From NCEH01 sp043195095 (GTDB lineage Bacteria; Pseudomonadota; Alphaproteobacteria; Rhizobiales; Xanthobacteraceae), in the NCBI RefSeq assembly GCF_043195095.1, contig NZ_JBAFWN010000002.1: DNA of 64,000 nt; one strand, written 5' to 3'. The position numbers and the translations under genes were made by a program. A model generated the notes under the pieces. It was not told where the DNA came from and searched no databases. It saw only the letters and a list, made by a program, of their open reading frames with translations. Shown here piece by piece: positions 9,471-19,199 of this stretch (positions within the stretch are counted from its first letter, which is position 1; every line of letters starts with the position of its first letter).

Positions 9471-9683
9471 ATGGCGACGTTCGAAATCTACAAGGACAAG
9501 GCGGGCGAATTCCGCTTCCGCTACAAGGCCTCGAATGGGGAGGTCATGTTCGCCTCCGAGGGCTATAAGGCAAAGGCCTCCGCGCTATCCGCCATCGAAT
9601 CCATCAAGAAGAATGTGCCGGACGCCAAGGTGGAGGACACGACCACGGCGCCCGCGACGACGCGGCAAGGCCCAGGTCTCTAG
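9471..9683 (+). CDS. YegP-like small protein (DUF1508)
   Basis: A 70-residue protein with one DUF1508 unit: FEIYKDKAGEFRFRYKASNG, then a GYKAKASALSAIESIKKN helix. E. coli YegP has two such units and no firm biochemical role. A good ribosome site (GGGAGG) precedes the ATG. It follows lepA after 87 bases and precedes a 261-base non-coding stretch in which I recognise no element. Function unknown; the domain call is confident. Confidence 0.9.
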   Translation: MATFEIYKDKAGEFRFRYKASNGEVMFASEGYKAKASALSAIESIKKNVPDAKVEDTTTAPATTRQGPGL

Positions 9684-9944
9684 GCGCCCGCGACCCGCAC
9701 GGGAAAACGCCTCCGAAACAGGGGGGTGCTGCGGACGCACGAATGTCACGCCGCGATGGTAGGTGCGGCGGGTCGCTGGGGGCCGGCCGTCCGGGACGTC
9801 TGGAAGGGAGTTGCCCGCGCCTGTGGGTGGGGAACGCTTTTCGTGCGCCCGGCCGGCGGCCGCCGGGATCGACATACCCGCCCCAGTCCGGAGCGTCCGG
9901 CGGCCCCGCCCGGCGCTGGCGCTCCTTTAAGTTCGAGGTTTTCC

Positions 9945-10640
9945 ATGGCCGGTCCGCATACCGAAGGTCATCTCATCGAGCGGATCGGGTGGCTGCGCGC
10001 CGCCGTGCTCGGCGCCAATGACGGCATCGTCTCCACCGCCAGCCTGATCGTGGGCGTCGCCTCCGCCTCGGCCACCCATTCCGATATCCTGGTGGCCGGC
10101 GTCGCGGGGCTGGTCGCGGGCGCCATGTCCATGGCGGCCGGCGAATATGTCTCGGTCAGTTCCCAGTCGGACACGGAAAAGGCCGACCTTGCGCGGGAAA
10201 CCGCGGAGCTCAAGGCAGACCCCATCGCCGAGCGGCGCGAGCTTGCCGCCATCTATATCAATCGCGGGTTGGAGCCGGCTTTGGCCCACCAAGTGGCCGA
10301 GCAATTGATGGCCCGCGACCCGCTGGAAGCCCATGCGCGCGACGAACTGGGCATCTCCGAATTCACCACCGCCCGGCCGATCCAGGCGGCGCTCACCTCC
10401 GCCGCCTCGTTCGCGGTCGGGGCCATCCTGCCGCTGCTGATGGCCGCGGTGACCCCCGCCGGGCTCCAGGTGCCGGTGGTGGCTGGCGCCTCGCTGGTGT
10501 TCCTCGCCGTGCTCGGCGCCATCGCGGCGAAGGCCGGCGGCGCGGAAGTGGTGCGCGCCACCGCGCGCGTCACCTTCTGGGGCGCCATCGCCATGGCCGC
10601 CACCGCCGGCATCGGCGCGCTCTTCGGCACCGTGGTCTGA
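9945..10640 (+). CDS. VIT1/CCC1-family divalent metal transporter
   Basis: A 231-residue membrane protein. LRAAVLGANDGIVSTASLIVG is the family signature of the first membrane helix. A second hydrophobic stretch (ILVAGVAGLVAGAMSMAAGEY) carries the AAGEYVSVSSQ motif. A charged cytosolic region (ETAELKADPIAERRELAAIY) is the metal-binding loop of this family, and three more membrane helices end the protein. Relatives move Fe(II) or Mn(II) out of the cytosol. The start at 9945, behind GAGG, gives the normal length; an upstream in-frame extension is Arg/Pro-rich and is rejected. No riboswitch was recognised upstream. Confidence 0.9.
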   Translation: MAGPHTEGHLIERIGWLRAAVLGANDGIVSTASLIVGVASASATHSDILVAGVAGLVAGAMSMAAGEYVSVSSQSDTEKADLARETAELKADPIAERRELAAIYINRGLEPALAHQVAEQLMARDPLEAHARDELGISEFTTARPIQAALTSAASFAVGAILPLLMAAVTPAGLQVPVVAGASLVFLAVLGAIAAKAGGAEVVRATARVTFWGAIAMAATAGIGALFGTVV

Positions 10641-10714
10641 CGCGAAAGGCATTCAGGGTCTTCACGCCCGTGCAGGATCCACCGCCATGCAGGGGCATGT
10701 CCCGTGCATGACGG

Positions 10715-10791
10715 CGGCACCGCTGGCACCGGCTCTTCAAGGCCCGCGCTAACGGCCCGGCGTGGGTGGCCGGGACAGGCCCGGCCATGAC
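10715..10791. repeat. 77-bp interspersed repeat (MAGxVPAIH type), copy 1
   Basis: Runs from CGGCACCGCTGGCACCGG to GCCCGGCCATGAC and is matched at the same length by 32605-32681. Read on the minus strand it gives the spurious peptide MAGPVPATHA, characteristic of repeats scattered in rhizobial genomes. It lies in the 283-base gap 10641-10923, which holds no gene. A further imperfect hairpin at about 10686-10710 pairs CATGCAGGG with CCCGTGCATG. Confidence 0.85.
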
Positions 10792-10923
10792 AATGGGTCA
10801 AGAAGGACAATGGCGCGCCCCTGTGCTCAGGCTCCTCGACGATCCAGCCCGTCACTGAAGGTCGATCGACCCTGAGGTGCCTGATCAACGGCCGAAGCGG
10901 CGGGCGCGTCGGCCCGCCGGCCG

Positions 10924-12204
10924 TCACGGCATCACGCGGCGCGCCAGCACGAACAGCACGCCCGCCGTCACCAGCGCGGGCAAGGTCGCCCCGAGGTCGG
11001 GGAGATAGGCCGTCACCGCGTGGAAGGTGGCGATGCCGATGCCCCAGGCGAGAAGGCCGGCGATGTTCCAGCCGCCGGAGAACCAATAGGCGCCGCGCAC
11101 GCGGGTGATCTCGTCGGCCGCGATGCGGCGCTTGCGCACGATGAAATGGTCCGCCAGCACCACGCCGAACAGGGGCGCGAACACCGAACCGATCAGCAGC
11201 AGGAAGCCTTCATACTGGGCCAGCGGCACCAGCAAGGCGATCAGCGTGCACAGGGCGCCGAAGCCGAGCGCGAGATGCGGCACCGCGACCGGCACCAACG
11301 TGCCGGTGGACACCGCCGCCGAATGGATGTCGGCGAACGCATTGTCGGTCTCGTCCATCAGGATCAGCAGCAGTGCGAAGCCGCCGCCGGCTGTGGCGAG
11401 CGCCACCACGATGGTGCCCTCCCCGCCCGAGGCCAGGGCATAGGCGGCGCCGAGCCCGTAGAACCAGATGTTGGCCACCAGATAGCCGAGCGCGCTGCCG
11501 CGGAACACGCTGCCGGAGGACTTGCCGAAGCGGGTGTAATCGGCAATCAGCGGCAGCCAGGACAGCGGCATGGCCACCACCAGGTCGATGGCGCCGCCAA
11601 AGCTCATTTCGCCGGTGCCGGGCTTGGCGAAGAGCGCGGCGAGATCATAATTGGCCATGAGCCGCCAGGTGAGCCACACCGCCGCGCCGAGCAGCAGATA
11701 GAGGCCCCAGGCGCGCAGGAAGCGCCGCACGAACGACACGGGCCCCATCACCGCGATCGCGGTCGCGAGCACGCCGAACAGCAAGGTCCACACGCCCGGA
11801 AGCGAGAAGCCGAAGGCCTGCTTGGACAAGGCTTCCGCCGCCTCGCCCATGATGATGATCTCGAACGCGCCCCAGCCGACCAATTGCACCATATTGATCA
11901 GCGTCGGCAGGATCGCCCCGCGCAGGCCCAGCGTGGGCCGCAGGCTCGCCATGGCGGAAAGTCCCGAATCGGCGCCGATCACCCCCACGCCCGCGAGCAG
12001 GACCACGCCCAGCACGCTTCCGGCGATGATCGCGAGGAACGCCGTGCCGAGACTGAGCGCGGGAACCAGCAGCGCGCCCGCTTGGAGCACCAGCAGGCCG
12101 ATGCCGAGGCTGAACCAGAGGGCGAAGGCATCCGAGCCGGTAAACACGCGTCGGCGCGCGGGTACCGGTGTCAGGGGATCATAGGTGGTCGCGGCGGATT
12201 CCAT
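10924..12204 (-). CDS. NCS1-family purine/pyrimidine-type permease (CytX/CodB-like)
   Basis: A 426-residue inner-membrane transporter with about twelve hydrophobic segments. The N-terminus reads TTYDPLTPVPARRRVFTGSD before the first helix (ALWFSLGIGLLVLQAGALL). NCS1-type features include LVGWGAFEIIIMG, PLSWLPLIADYTR and the DHFIVRKR loop. The closest named subgroup is the putative hydroxymethylpyrimidine transporter CytX; cytosine is an alternative substrate. I preferred the ATG at 12204 over one at 12300 because the family N-terminus starts there. I looked for a TPP riboswitch in the leader and did not find a convincing one. Confidence 0.85.
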   Translation of the reverse strand: MESAATTYDPLTPVPARRRVFTGSDAFALWFSLGIGLLVLQAGALLVPALSLGTAFLAIIAGSVLGVVLLAGVGVIGADSGLSAMASLRPTLGLRGAILPTLINMVQLVGWGAFEIIIMGEAAEALSKQAFGFSLPGVWTLLFGVLATAIAVMGPVSFVRRFLRAWGLYLLLGAAVWLTWRLMANYDLAALFAKPGTGEMSFGGAIDLVVAMPLSWLPLIADYTRFGKSSGSVFRGSALGYLVANIWFYGLGAAYALASGGEGTIVVALATAGGGFALLLILMDETDNAFADIHSAAVSTGTLVPVAVPHLALGFGALCTLIALLVPLAQYEGFLLLIGSVFAPLFGVVLADHFIVRKRRIAADEITRVRGAYWFSGGWNIAGLLAWGIGIATFHAVTAYLPDLGATLPALVTAGVLFVLARRVMP

Positions 12205-12390
12205 CGTGTCACTCAACAGCGCTGGCGCGGCCGGAGCGTTCGGAGCCCGGCGCGCAGGATTGGGCCGCGGCGCCTGAGGCTGTGCGGTGTCCGGACCCAT
12301 CTAAAGCGCGTTGTCCACCGAGGGAAGCGGGCATCCGCCGTATTGCAGCATTTCCCAGCGCGTGGCGCGGCCCAAGGGGTCTTTCGCGCG

Positions 12391-12407
12391 TCATGGCCGG
12401 GCCATGA
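12391..12407. repeat. 17-bp perfect palindrome, remnant of the MAGxVPAIH repeat
   Basis: TCATGGCC, G, GGCCATGA. The two arms equal the outer ends of the 77-bp repeat at 10715 and 32605, as if the middle had been deleted. It lies between the NCS1 permease and methyltransferase genes. Alternatively it could be an operator for the permease, since it lies about 190 bases upstream of that start. Confidence 0.55.
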
Positions 12408-12452
12408 CGATGCCTCCGGCAAGGGCGTCAAGCCATGAAAGGCGGATCGGTC

Positions 12453-13334
12453 CTAATCCAGATCCACGTGAACCGGGAGCATCTCCAATTGCTCGCGCAC
12501 TTCGTGCGCGGTCGCCAGCATCAGCCGCATGCGCCTCTTCTGCATGCGGGCGACGTCGGTCTCGCGCTCCCGGCTCTGTTCGAGACCGATGAAAAACTCG
12601 TGTCCCACGGTGGGAAAGGTGTGCTTGATGCGGAAATCCACGGCGCCCAGGGCGTGCAGTTCCTCGATGATCAGCACGAAGCTGCTGGGCGTGAAGCACC
12701 AGGCGTGGCAGTCCACATAGTCCTCGTTCTCGAGGTCGCTCTGCGGCCGGAACACAGTGTAGGATTGCCAGATCGGACAGCCTGAAAAGCCCGGCGTGCC
12801 CAGGGGGCCGGGACCCCAGGCCACGCGCCCGTCGCTGTTGACGACGGAGGTCTCATATTCGAATCGGGTGGCGCGGCTGTGCTTGGTGAGGCCCAGGCGA
12901 TTGGCCTCCAGCCAGCCGGCCGTGGTGCTGAGCGGACGGAAGAAATCGAAGCACCAGCGCTTGTCGGGCACGGCGAGCGCAACGACCGCGCCCGGTTTCA
13001 GCAGCACCGCAAGCGAGCTCAGAAAGGCGATCGGATCTGGAATATGTTCGAGCACATGGCTGGCGATGCAGGCATCGAACGTGCCGTGATAGACCTTGGG
13101 GATGGCGTCCGCCATCGAGCCGCCGCGCCAGATGAAGTCCACGCGCTCGATGCGTGAGACATCGACGTCCACGTGGTTGCGATATTTCTCGCGCAATTCC
13201 TGTTCGCTGGCGTGATCAATGGAATAGACATTCCATCCATCCTCCCGGCTGCACACGGGACGGAACAAAGGCCCGATCTCGAGTATGCGCATACTCTTGT
13301 CGATGCCGTGAAGCAGCTTTTGTGAACGATCCAT
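12453..13334 (-). CDS. SAM-dependent class I methyltransferase
   Basis: A 293-residue protein with MRILEIGPLFRPVC as the SAM-binding motif I variant. YSIDHAS is the acidic motif, and FDACIASHVLEHIPDPIAFL is the post-II segment typical of methyltransferase types 11/12. LLKPGAVVALAVPDKRWCFD follows. About 150 further residues, rich in aromatic and acidic positions, do not resemble a known domain to me. Related proteins modify sugars or accompany glycan synthesis; the substrate here is unknown. The start at 13334 has GAGG five bases upstream; an in-frame extension to 13388 adds an Arg-rich tail and is rejected. Confidence 0.82.
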   Translation of the reverse strand: MDRSQKLLHGIDKSMRILEIGPLFRPVCSREDGWNVYSIDHASEQELREKYRNHVDVDVSRIERVDFIWRGGSMADAIPKVYHGTFDACIASHVLEHIPDPIAFLSSLAVLLKPGAVVALAVPDKRWCFDFFRPLSTTAGWLEANRLGLTKHSRATRFEYETSVVNSDGRVAWGPGPLGTPGFSGCPIWQSYTVFRPQSDLENEDYVDCHAWCFTPSSFVLIIEELHALGAVDFRIKHTFPTVGHEFFIGLEQSRERETDVARMQKRRMRLMLATAHEVREQLEMLPVHVDLD

Positions 13335-13436
13335 CCGGTCCTCAAGTGTTGCGCGCACCCCCCTTGCGCGCGCAACGCGGCAGTGCAAACGGTGTACGCG
13401 CGGCGGCGGCCGAGGCCGCCTCCGGAACGTGCCGGA

Positions 13437-13970
13437 TCAGCTGCAGCGCACGTACACCATGGTGCCGTAGCGCTTGGAGACTTCCGGGTCCACCCATTTG
13501 AGCACCAGCACTTGGCCATCCCAGCGCAGGACCTGCCGATCGCGCAGGCCGCCGGCGGGATCCTCGGGCGGTCCGATGAAGGTGGGGCCGCCGGCCGCCT
13601 TGGACACCAGCTCGGTGAGTTTGTTGTCGTCGGCGAGATACATCATCACGCCGCCATTGGGGCCGGCGGTGATGACATAGGGATTGCTGCATTGGGCGCG
13701 CGCCTGGGTCTCGGTGCGGGCGGCATCCTCGGGGCGATGGTATGCGGCGAGGCCGTAGCGCCCGACGAGGCTCGCGGCGGGAATCGGGCTGGTATATTGC
13801 GGCGCCGCCGGCGGGGGCGGCTCGGTCGGAGTGGTGGAGCAGGCGCCGAGGCCAAGGCCTCCGATGACGGCCGCAACCATGCCGAGGCGATAGAAAGAAA
13901 CGGCGGAACGGCGAACACGGCCGGTGTCGCAGGATTCCCCGGCGACGGACCGAACTGCGGACTGAGACAT
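13437..13970 (-). CDS. Putative lipoprotein of unknown function
   Basis: A 177-residue protein. An Arg-containing N-terminal region is followed by a hydrophobic stretch and a lipobox (LGLGAC), so Cys44 would be lipidated and the rest periplasmic. The mature part starts with a Pro-rich linker (TTPTEPPPPAAPQY). A compact domain follows, rich in Gly and Asp, with RPEDAARTETQARAQCSNPYV and a C-terminal MVYVRCS. A start at the internal Met31 would also leave a usable signal peptide. I do not recognise the domain. Confidence 0.7.
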   Translation of the reverse strand: MSQSAVRSVAGESCDTGRVRRSAVSFYRLGMVAAVIGGLGLGACSTTPTEPPPPAAPQYTSPIPAASLVGRYGLAAYHRPEDAARTETQARAQCSNPYVITAGPNGGVMMYLADDNKLTELVSKAAGGPTFIGPPEDPAGGLRDRQVLRWDGQVLVLKWVDPEVSKRYGTMVYVRCS

Positions 13971-14182
13971 TCACACACTCCGAGGCGAGAGCTTAACTGA
14001 ATACGGCAACCCGCATGCGGCACCGCGCCCGTCGGGGAAACAGGGCGAGGCGCAACCATAAAGCCTGTTCGGCGCGGCGTCGATGCTTGGCCCTGCACAC
14101 AAATTCACGTTGTCGCCGCCCCGACACGCTGCCACCGTCACTTTATGCGGCGATCTCTTACACATTGGTAAGTCCGCCTGCC
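13971..14182. other. Intergenic stretch upstream of the groESL promoter
   Basis: Together with the promoter and operator below, this makes a 323-base gap. I see no coding pattern, RNA gene or hairpin of note in this part. The lipoprotein gene and groES diverge across it, so it should also contain the lipoprotein promoter, which I could not identify. Confidence 0.6.
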
Positions 14183-14210
14183 TTGACGCGCGGGCGGCGG
14201 CTCCTTATCT
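14183..14210 (+). promoter_or_regulatory. Probable groESL promoter
   Basis: TTGACG (14183-14188) and TTATCT (14205-14210) are separated by 16 bases, within CTTGAC...CCTTATCTCC. This resembles both the housekeeping and the heat-shock sigma consensus of alphaproteobacteria. The transcript would begin just before or inside the CIRCE operator, the expected geometry for HrcA repression. Confidence 0.75.
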
Positions 14211-14220
14211 CCGGCCGGGA

Positions 14221-14247
14221 TTGGCACTCCCATTGCGCGAGTGCCAA
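14221..14247 (+). promoter_or_regulatory. CIRCE operator (HrcA site) of groESL
   Basis: TTGGCACTC, nine spacer bases, GAGTGCCAA: a perfect 9-bp inverted repeat matching the CIRCE consensus TTAGCACTC-N9-GAGTGCTAA with a symmetric A-to-G change in each arm. HrcA binding here represses groESL at normal temperature; hrcA itself is not in the window. Confidence 0.95.
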
Positions 14248-14293
14248 AGACCGCGGGCCACCGGCCCGCTCCAATACCAAGAGGATCATGCCC

Positions 14294-14581
14294 ATGTCCT
14301 TCCGCCCTTTGCATGACCGCGTGGTCGTGAAGCGCATCGAAGCCGAGCAGAAGACCGCCGGCGGAATCATCATCCCCGACACCGCCAAGGAAAAGCCCCA
14401 GGAGGGCGAAGTCGTGGCCGTGGGCCCCGGCGCCCGTGACGAAAGCGGCAAGGTCGTCGCGCTCGACGTGAAGGCGGGTGACCGCGTTCTGTTCGGCAAA
14501 TGGTCCGGCACCGAAGTGAAGGTGGACGGCCAGGACCTGCTCATCATGAAGGAAAGCGACATCCTCGGCGTCATCGCCTGA
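14294..14581 (+). CDS. groES: Co-chaperonin GroES
   Basis: A 95-residue protein that forms the heptameric lid of GroEL. It begins MSFRPLHDRVVVKRIEAEQK. The mobile loop carries TAGGIIIPDTAKEKPQEGEV, and the end is LLIMKESDILGVIA. The ATG at 14294 lies nine bases beyond AGAGG. An ATG six bases earlier (14288) would add Met-Pro with poor spacing. Transcribed from the CIRCE-controlled promoter with groEL, which starts 48 bases downstream. Confidence 0.98.
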   Translation: MSFRPLHDRVVVKRIEAEQKTAGGIIIPDTAKEKPQEGEVVAVGPGARDESGKVVALDVKAGDRVLFGKWSGTEVKVDGQDLLIMKESDILGVIA

Positions 14582-14629
14582 AGGTTCGCCCTTTCGCTTC
14601 CCTCGCATTAATTATTCAGGAGACGGCAC

Positions 14630-16257
<1,628 letters not shown>

Positions 16258-16276
<19 letters not shown>

Positions 16277-16440
16277 GGAAGTCCAGCCGACCAAGACGTT
16301 GAGGTGGGAAGCCGGCAGCGCCGGCTTCCGGGCGGCATGGACTTCTGAGGACGTCCAGCCGACCAAAACGTTGAGGTGGGAAGCCGGCAGCGCCGGCTTC
16401 CGGACGGCATGGACTTCCGAGGAAGTCCAGCCGACCAAGG
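16258..16440 (+). repeat. 72-bp tandem repeat duplicating the groEL 3' end (about 2.5 copies)
   Basis: Copies start at 16258, 16330 and 16402 (the last partial). Each includes the final groEL codons GGMDF and the stop. It then carries a hairpin of GGACTTC and GAAGTCC around TGAG, and a second hairpin of GGAAGCCGGC and GCCGGCTTCC around AGC. In copy 3 the stop TGA has become CGA while the first hairpin is restored. A further reading frame crosses the unit as a 24-residue repeat but is not thought to be translated. Confidence 0.95.
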
Positions 16441-16451
16441 GTTTAAGGGAG

Positions 16452-16480
16452 AAGGGCGTGGCGCAAGCCGCGCCCTTTTT
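16452..16480 (+). terminator. Rho-independent terminator of groESL
   Basis: AAGGGCGTGGC, a short CGCAAG-type loop and GCCGCGCCCTT, followed by a TTTTTCTT run on the plus strand. It lies 176 bases after the groEL stop, beyond the duplicated hairpins. Confidence 0.9.
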
Positions 16481-16554
16481 CTTGCGCCGAACGGGTGCGC
16501 CTGCCCATCCCCCTCCCCCTTGCCCTCCCTGACCTCTCCGAACCTCCCCCCTCC

Positions 16555-16695
16555 CTAGCCCTCCCCCGCAAGCGGGAGAGGGAACTGGGGAGCAGGCAGA
16601 GGCGCGGGGCGGATCCGGGATTTAGGGGAACGGCCTAAGCGTGAAAGCGGGCGCACCCCCTCTCCCGCTTGCGGGGGAGGGCTGGGGAGGGGGAA
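16555..16695. repeat. REP-like hairpins (family B)
   Basis: CCCTCCCCCGCAAGCGGGAGAGGG at the left and its near reverse complement CCCTCTCCCGCTTGCGGGGGAGGG at the right, each a hairpin around the GCAAGC/GCTTGC core. The same core recurs four times at 41870-42300. With the terminator it accounts for the 463-base gap between groEL and the next gene; I see no coding pattern in it. Confidence 0.85.
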
Positions 16696-16739
16696 TAACC
16701 GAAGGGGCTGAGGAGAGGGACGCAAGCGCTCCGCCCCGT

Positions 16740-17351
16740 TCAATACCCGATCGTAAAGCGCGCCCGCACGTGGCGCGGGTGCTCGATTTCATCCACCAGC
16801 GCCGCCGCAAAATCCTCATAGCTGATGAAGCTGCGGCCGGACGCCGACGTCAAAAGCGCGTCCGTCCCCAGGCGAAAGACACCCGTGCGTTCTCCCGGCA
16901 CGAATTCCGCCGACGGGGAGAGGAAGGTCCATTCCAATTCGGCCTCGCCCTTCAGCAGATCCAGGAAGGCGCCGCCGGCCTTGGCCTCGGTGAGATAGAT
17001 GGCGGGAAACTCCGGGATATCGTAGAGGGCGACGCCCGGTGCGACCTCCAGGCTGCCGGCGCCCCCCACCACCAGATAGCGCCGCACGCCGGCGGCCTTC
17101 ACGGCGGCGATCAGGACGGCCGCGTCCGAATCGCTGAAGTGGATCGAGCTGACCACTGCGTCATGCCCCTTGAGCAACGGCGCCAGCGTTTCGACGCGGC
17201 GCGCATCGCCCGCCACGGCCGTGACGCCCGGCGCGGCGGGAATGCGGGAAGGGTCCCGCGCGATGGCCGTGACCTGATGGCCGCGCGCGGCCAATTCCTG
17301 AAGGATGCGCGAACCCACCGCGCCCGAGGCGCCCACCAGAGCGATTTTCAT
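16740..17351 (-). CDS. NAD(P)-binding atypical SDR / NmrA-like protein
   Basis: A 203-residue protein starting MKIALVGASGAVGSRILQEL, the GxxGxxG dinucleotide-binding loop. GHQVTAIARDPSR follows, then the VVGGAGSLEVAPG and EAKAGGAFLDLL segments of the YwnB/BVR-B-like group. The catalytic Tyr-x-x-x-Lys pair of classical SDRs is not evident, so it may be a redox sensor or a reductase with other chemistry. I chose the second ATG (17351), eight bases from GGAG, over one at 17357. It is divergent from an HxlR-type regulator, the usual partner of this family, which probably controls it. Confidence 0.85.
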   Translation of the reverse strand: MKIALVGASGAVGSRILQELAARGHQVTAIARDPSRIPAAPGVTAVAGDARRVETLAPLLKGHDAVVSSIHFSDSDAAVLIAAVKAAGVRRYLVVGGAGSLEVAPGVALYDIPEFPAIYLTEAKAGGAFLDLLKGEAELEWTFLSPSAEFVPGERTGVFRLGTDALLTSASGRSFISYEDFAAALVDEIEHPRHVRARFTIGY

Positions 17352-17403
17352 TCTCATGTCTCCATTGCCCGGTTGAACCCGGTATCCAATGGGAACTAGA
17401 TGC

Positions 17404-17457
17404 TATAATCGGACCCTAGGCGAAAGAAGGCACTTTCAAGTCATCAGGTTACCCTGA
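17404..17457. promoter_or_regulatory. Divergent control region with candidate HxlR operator
   Basis: Lies between the NAD-binding protein and the HxlR regulator. TATAAT at 17404-17409 is a consensus -10 on the plus strand, without a good -35. TCAGG, TTAC, CCTGA (17444-17457) is a short dyad inside ATCAGGTTACCCTGAC, a plausible regulator half-site pair. Assignment is tentative. Confidence 0.45.
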
Positions 17458-17478
17458 CGAAACCGGAAGCGAGAAACC

Positions 17479-17871
17479 ATGCTGCACGACCATGTCGACG
17501 GGAATCCGTTTCAGGCCGACTGCCCCACGCGCCGCATCCTCGACCGCATCGCCGACAAATGGACGGTGCTCATCCTCAGCATCGTCGCGGCGCGGCCGAC
17601 CCGCTTCAACGCGCTGCGCCGGCAGGTGGAAGGGCTCTCGCAGAAAGTGCTGTCGCAGACCCTCAAGAGCCTGGAGCGCGACGGCCTCGTCACCCGCAGC
17701 GCCTTCCCCACCGTGCCGGTGACGGTGGAATATGCCATCACCCCGCTCGGCGCCTCGCTGGCGGAAACCCTCGCGCCGCTCGCCCGCTGGGCGACCGCCC
17801 ATATGGAGGAAATCGCCGGCGCCCAGGCCGCGTTCGATCAGCGGTGCGCCGAACCGGACAAGGTGGCCTGA
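17479..17871 (+). CDS. HxlR-family winged-helix transcriptional regulator
   Basis: A 130-residue protein with the family pattern CPTRRILDRIADKWTVLIL. RFNALRRQVEGLSQKVLSQTLKSLERDGLV is the recognition-helix region, and YAITPLGASLAETLAPLARWA the wing and dimer helix. Cys15 at the start of the domain is the position that senses oxidants or electrophiles in several members. It is divergent from the NAD(P)-binding protein gene, which is its likely target. The effector is unknown. Confidence 0.93.
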   Translation: MLHDHVDGNPFQADCPTRRILDRIADKWTVLILSIVAARPTRFNALRRQVEGLSQKVLSQTLKSLERDGLVTRSAFPTVPVTVEYAITPLGASLAETLAPLARWATAHMEEIAGAQAAFDQRCAEPDKVA

Positions 17872-17892
17872 GCGGGCCCCTTGGCGGGCACT

Positions 17893-18966
17893 TCAGCGGC
17901 CTTGCCGCGCGCGATAGCCGACGAACCCGCCATCGGCGTCATAGAGATAATCGAAACCGTTGAGGAAGCGCAGGCTGGTGTTGACGAACGTGCGCGCGCC
18001 CCGCGGCACCAGCACCACATTCAATGGTGCCAGCGGGTTCGCCGCATCCCCCACCACAAAGCTATAGGCCGCCCCCGTGCCATCGGTGCCGAGCTTCACC
18101 GAAAGCGTGGCACCCGCCGGCAGGACGGGCTTTCCGCGTGCGTCACGCGTCACCTGCCCCTGCTGCTGGGCCGGCGGCAAAGTGACATACATGGTGGAAA
18201 CGCCGGTATCCACCAGCGCCGTGCCGCACGCCGGCGGGGCGCGCCCGTTCAGCGACAGGCAGGCGGGCGCCGCCGCCCAATCGGCGAATTCGGTGCTGCG
18301 GGCAAGCTTGGTGAAGGTGAAGCCGGCGGCATCCTGCGCCGTGAGGCCCACCTGCACGCCGCGCTTCATCACCACATAGCCGCGCCGCACCGCGCCGGGC
18401 TTTTCCCCGTCCCCCATGCCCTCGACGGTGAGAAACGGATTGCGGTCGGGCGTGCTCTGCGCCTGATGGTCGCCCTGACGGGCGAAGCCGACGCCGAGCA
18501 TGGCGATGCCGCGCGGATCCTGGCGCGGGCGGCAATTGCGCGCGCTTTTCAGGCATTCCACCCGCGTCACCGCGAGCACGGGCATGGCACGGGTCGTCAC
18601 CTCTGCCCCCTGCGTCCCGGAAATCCGCACGGGGGTCACGACCCAGGTGCCGCTCATGATGCGGCCCGAGCTGGTATAGGTCAGCCGTCCCGGCCCGAGG
18701 CTCGGCAGGCTCGCGAGATTGGGGATCGCGCGCGCCGCCACCACGATGCCGGTGGACCCGGTATCCATCACCGCCCGCACCGTTCGCCCGCCGAACGAGA
18801 GGCCGAGAGACGGCGGCCGCGTCATCGGTGCGCCGGAAAGCGGCGCGTCGAGATAGGGCAGAAAGGTGGCGGTGGTGTAGGCTGCAAGGTCCGGCGCCTC
18901 GGCGGCGCGCACCCCGGCCGGGGCGCTCAGGCCCGCAAGCAGCGCCAGAAAGGCGAAGCGGCGCAT
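17893..18966 (-). CDS. Probable secreted pepsin-like (A1-type) aspartic protease
   Basis: A 357-residue protein. The signal peptide (RRFAFLALLAGLSAPAGVRA) predicts export to the periplasm. Two Asp-Thr-Gly motifs are seen: VMDTGSTG at 68 and LVDTGVSTMYV at 253. Their 185-residue spacing is close to that of pepsin's two catalytic Asp residues. LTYTSSGRIMSGTW at 95-108 resembles the flap with its Tyr. The C-terminus (FLNGFDYLYDADGGFVGYR) resembles the pepsin ending FxxxYxVFDxxxxxVGFA. Two cysteine pairs may form disulfides. The ATG at 18966 is chosen because the signal peptide begins there. Bilobal pepsins are rare in bacteria. Activity is inferred. Confidence 0.75.
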   Translation of the reverse strand: MRRFAFLALLAGLSAPAGVRAAEAPDLAAYTTATFLPYLDAPLSGAPMTRPPSLGLSFGGRTVRAVMDTGSTGIVVAARAIPNLASLPSLGPGRLTYTSSGRIMSGTWVVTPVRISGTQGAEVTTRAMPVLAVTRVECLKSARNCRPRQDPRGIAMLGVGFARQGDHQAQSTPDRNPFLTVEGMGDGEKPGAVRRGYVVMKRGVQVGLTAQDAAGFTFTKLARSTEFADWAAAPACLSLNGRAPPACGTALVDTGVSTMYVTLPPAQQQGQVTRDARGKPVLPAGATLSVKLGTDGTGAAYSFVVGDAANPLAPLNVVLVPRGARTFVNTSLRFLNGFDYLYDADGGFVGYRARQGR

Positions 18967-19199
18967 CCCGAAACCGCCTCTCCCGCGCGGGTGCGGAAAG
19001 CGCAGGGAGGAAACGCAAGACCGGGACCCCATCGGCGAAGCTCCTTGGCACCTCATCAGGCCCGGCACCTGGCCGACCTGCCCGCGTGGCGGCGTCCAGG
19101 GGCTGAAGAAGATAATTTCCGCACGCCGGAACGCTTGCCTCGCACGCAGACTTGCCTCTTCCTGCAGGCACGATCAAGCATCGGCTTCGGAGCAGACGC

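Noticed and set aside
9726..9944. An N-terminal extension of the VIT-family transporter
   Set aside because: Arg/Pro/Gly-rich and without similarity; the family N-terminus begins at 9945 with a ribosome site.
12205..12452. A TPP riboswitch upstream of the CytX-like permease
   Set aside because: The minus-strand leader has GGATGCCCGCTTCCC, faintly like the riboswitch 3' part, but lacks the CTGAGA and ACCC...GAACCTGAT elements.
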